A stretch of DNA of 30,151 nt from DASZMJ01 sp035551935. GTDB taxonomy: Bacteria; Planctomycetota; Planctomycetia; Isosphaerales; Isosphaeraceae. Below the pieces are notes generated by a model. It did no database searches and was not told the DNA's origin. It worked only from the letters and a program-made list of their open reading frames with translations. The DNA lies in NCBI GenBank assembly GCA_035551935.1, contig DASZMJ010000306.1:1-30151 (forward strand), in the 5' to 3' direction. Positions 30,043 to 30,151 of this stretch are shown piece by piece (position 1 is the first letter of the stretch; every line of letters starts with the position of its first letter). The position numbers and the translations under genes were made by a program.

Positions 30043-30151
30043 TTCGGAATTGGGATGACAGCCGGTTTTGGCGTCAGGAGAGTGGATCTATGGGGATATC
30101 AGCCAGATCCCGCCGGATGCCAGGATCGCGGCCTAATCTCCCGAATTTGTA

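Noticed and set aside
30055..30151. Short open frames running off the right edge (ATG 30055 or ATG 30090)
   Set aside because: Only about 20-30 codons are visible, with no recognisable pattern; too little to call a gene.
1..30151. CRISPR arrays, tRNA or rRNA genes, and insertion sequence ends
   Set aside because: No spaced direct repeats, no tRNA-like cloverleaf and no transposase gene were seen by eye; a dedicated scan was not possible.

Overview
The window is very GC-rich DNA from a bacterium that, by inference, is a planctomycete close to Isosphaeraceae. The grounds are the extreme GC content, an exosortase/EpsI pair inside an exopolysaccharide locus, kinesin-light-chain-type TPR proteins and many small proline/arginine-rich hypothetical proteins. 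No rRNA or other taxonomic marker is present, so this placement is not proven.

Left flank (1-2430): a truncated gene runs off the left edge. It is followed by a secreted TPR protein (262-1596), a cluster of strong palindromes (1628-1754), a 50-residue membrane miniprotein (1779-1931, minus) and a 79-residue hypothetical protein (2191-2430, minus).

Central locus (about 2618-27544): two long convergent operons build and handle a surface polysaccharide. The plus-strand operon (2766-16643) encodes an exosortase, a Wzz/BY-kinase chain-length regulator, an EpsI protein, a 1398-residue membrane-anchored TPR protein, two GT-C type membrane glycosyltransferases, a SAM methyltransferase and a GT4 glycosyltransferase. 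The minus-strand operon (27175 down to 16570) encodes the initiating phosphoglycosyl transferase, RmlC, a GT4, a nucleotidyltransferase-HAD phosphatase fusion, two GT2s, an O-antigen ligase/polymerase-like protein, another GT4, another GT2 and a WecB/TagA/CpsF transferase. The operons collide tail to tail with a 74-nt antisense overlap. Start/stop overlaps between adjacent genes are common.

Right flank (27901-30151, plus): a small membrane protein, a heptose-7-phosphate kinase-like GHMP kinase and an antitoxin/PIN toxin pair. Base composition becomes more AT-rich after about 30010.

How the parts fit: the phosphoglycosyl transferase starts a lipid-linked unit. Seven GT4/GT2/WecB enzymes can extend it. 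The GHMP kinase and the HAD-nucleotidyltransferase fusion together supply three steps of a GDP-heptose pathway, and RmlC supplies one step of dTDP-rhamnose. The Wzy/WaaL-like protein polymerises or ligates, and the BY-kinase controls length. No Wzx flippase, Wza-type exporter or PEP-CTERM substrate is visible. The most notable sequence-level discovery is a near-identical promoter-like block (TTGCA, 15 nt, TGGCATAGAT) ahead of both operons. Related TTGCA-type sites precede an internal minus-strand gene group and the 79-residue gene.
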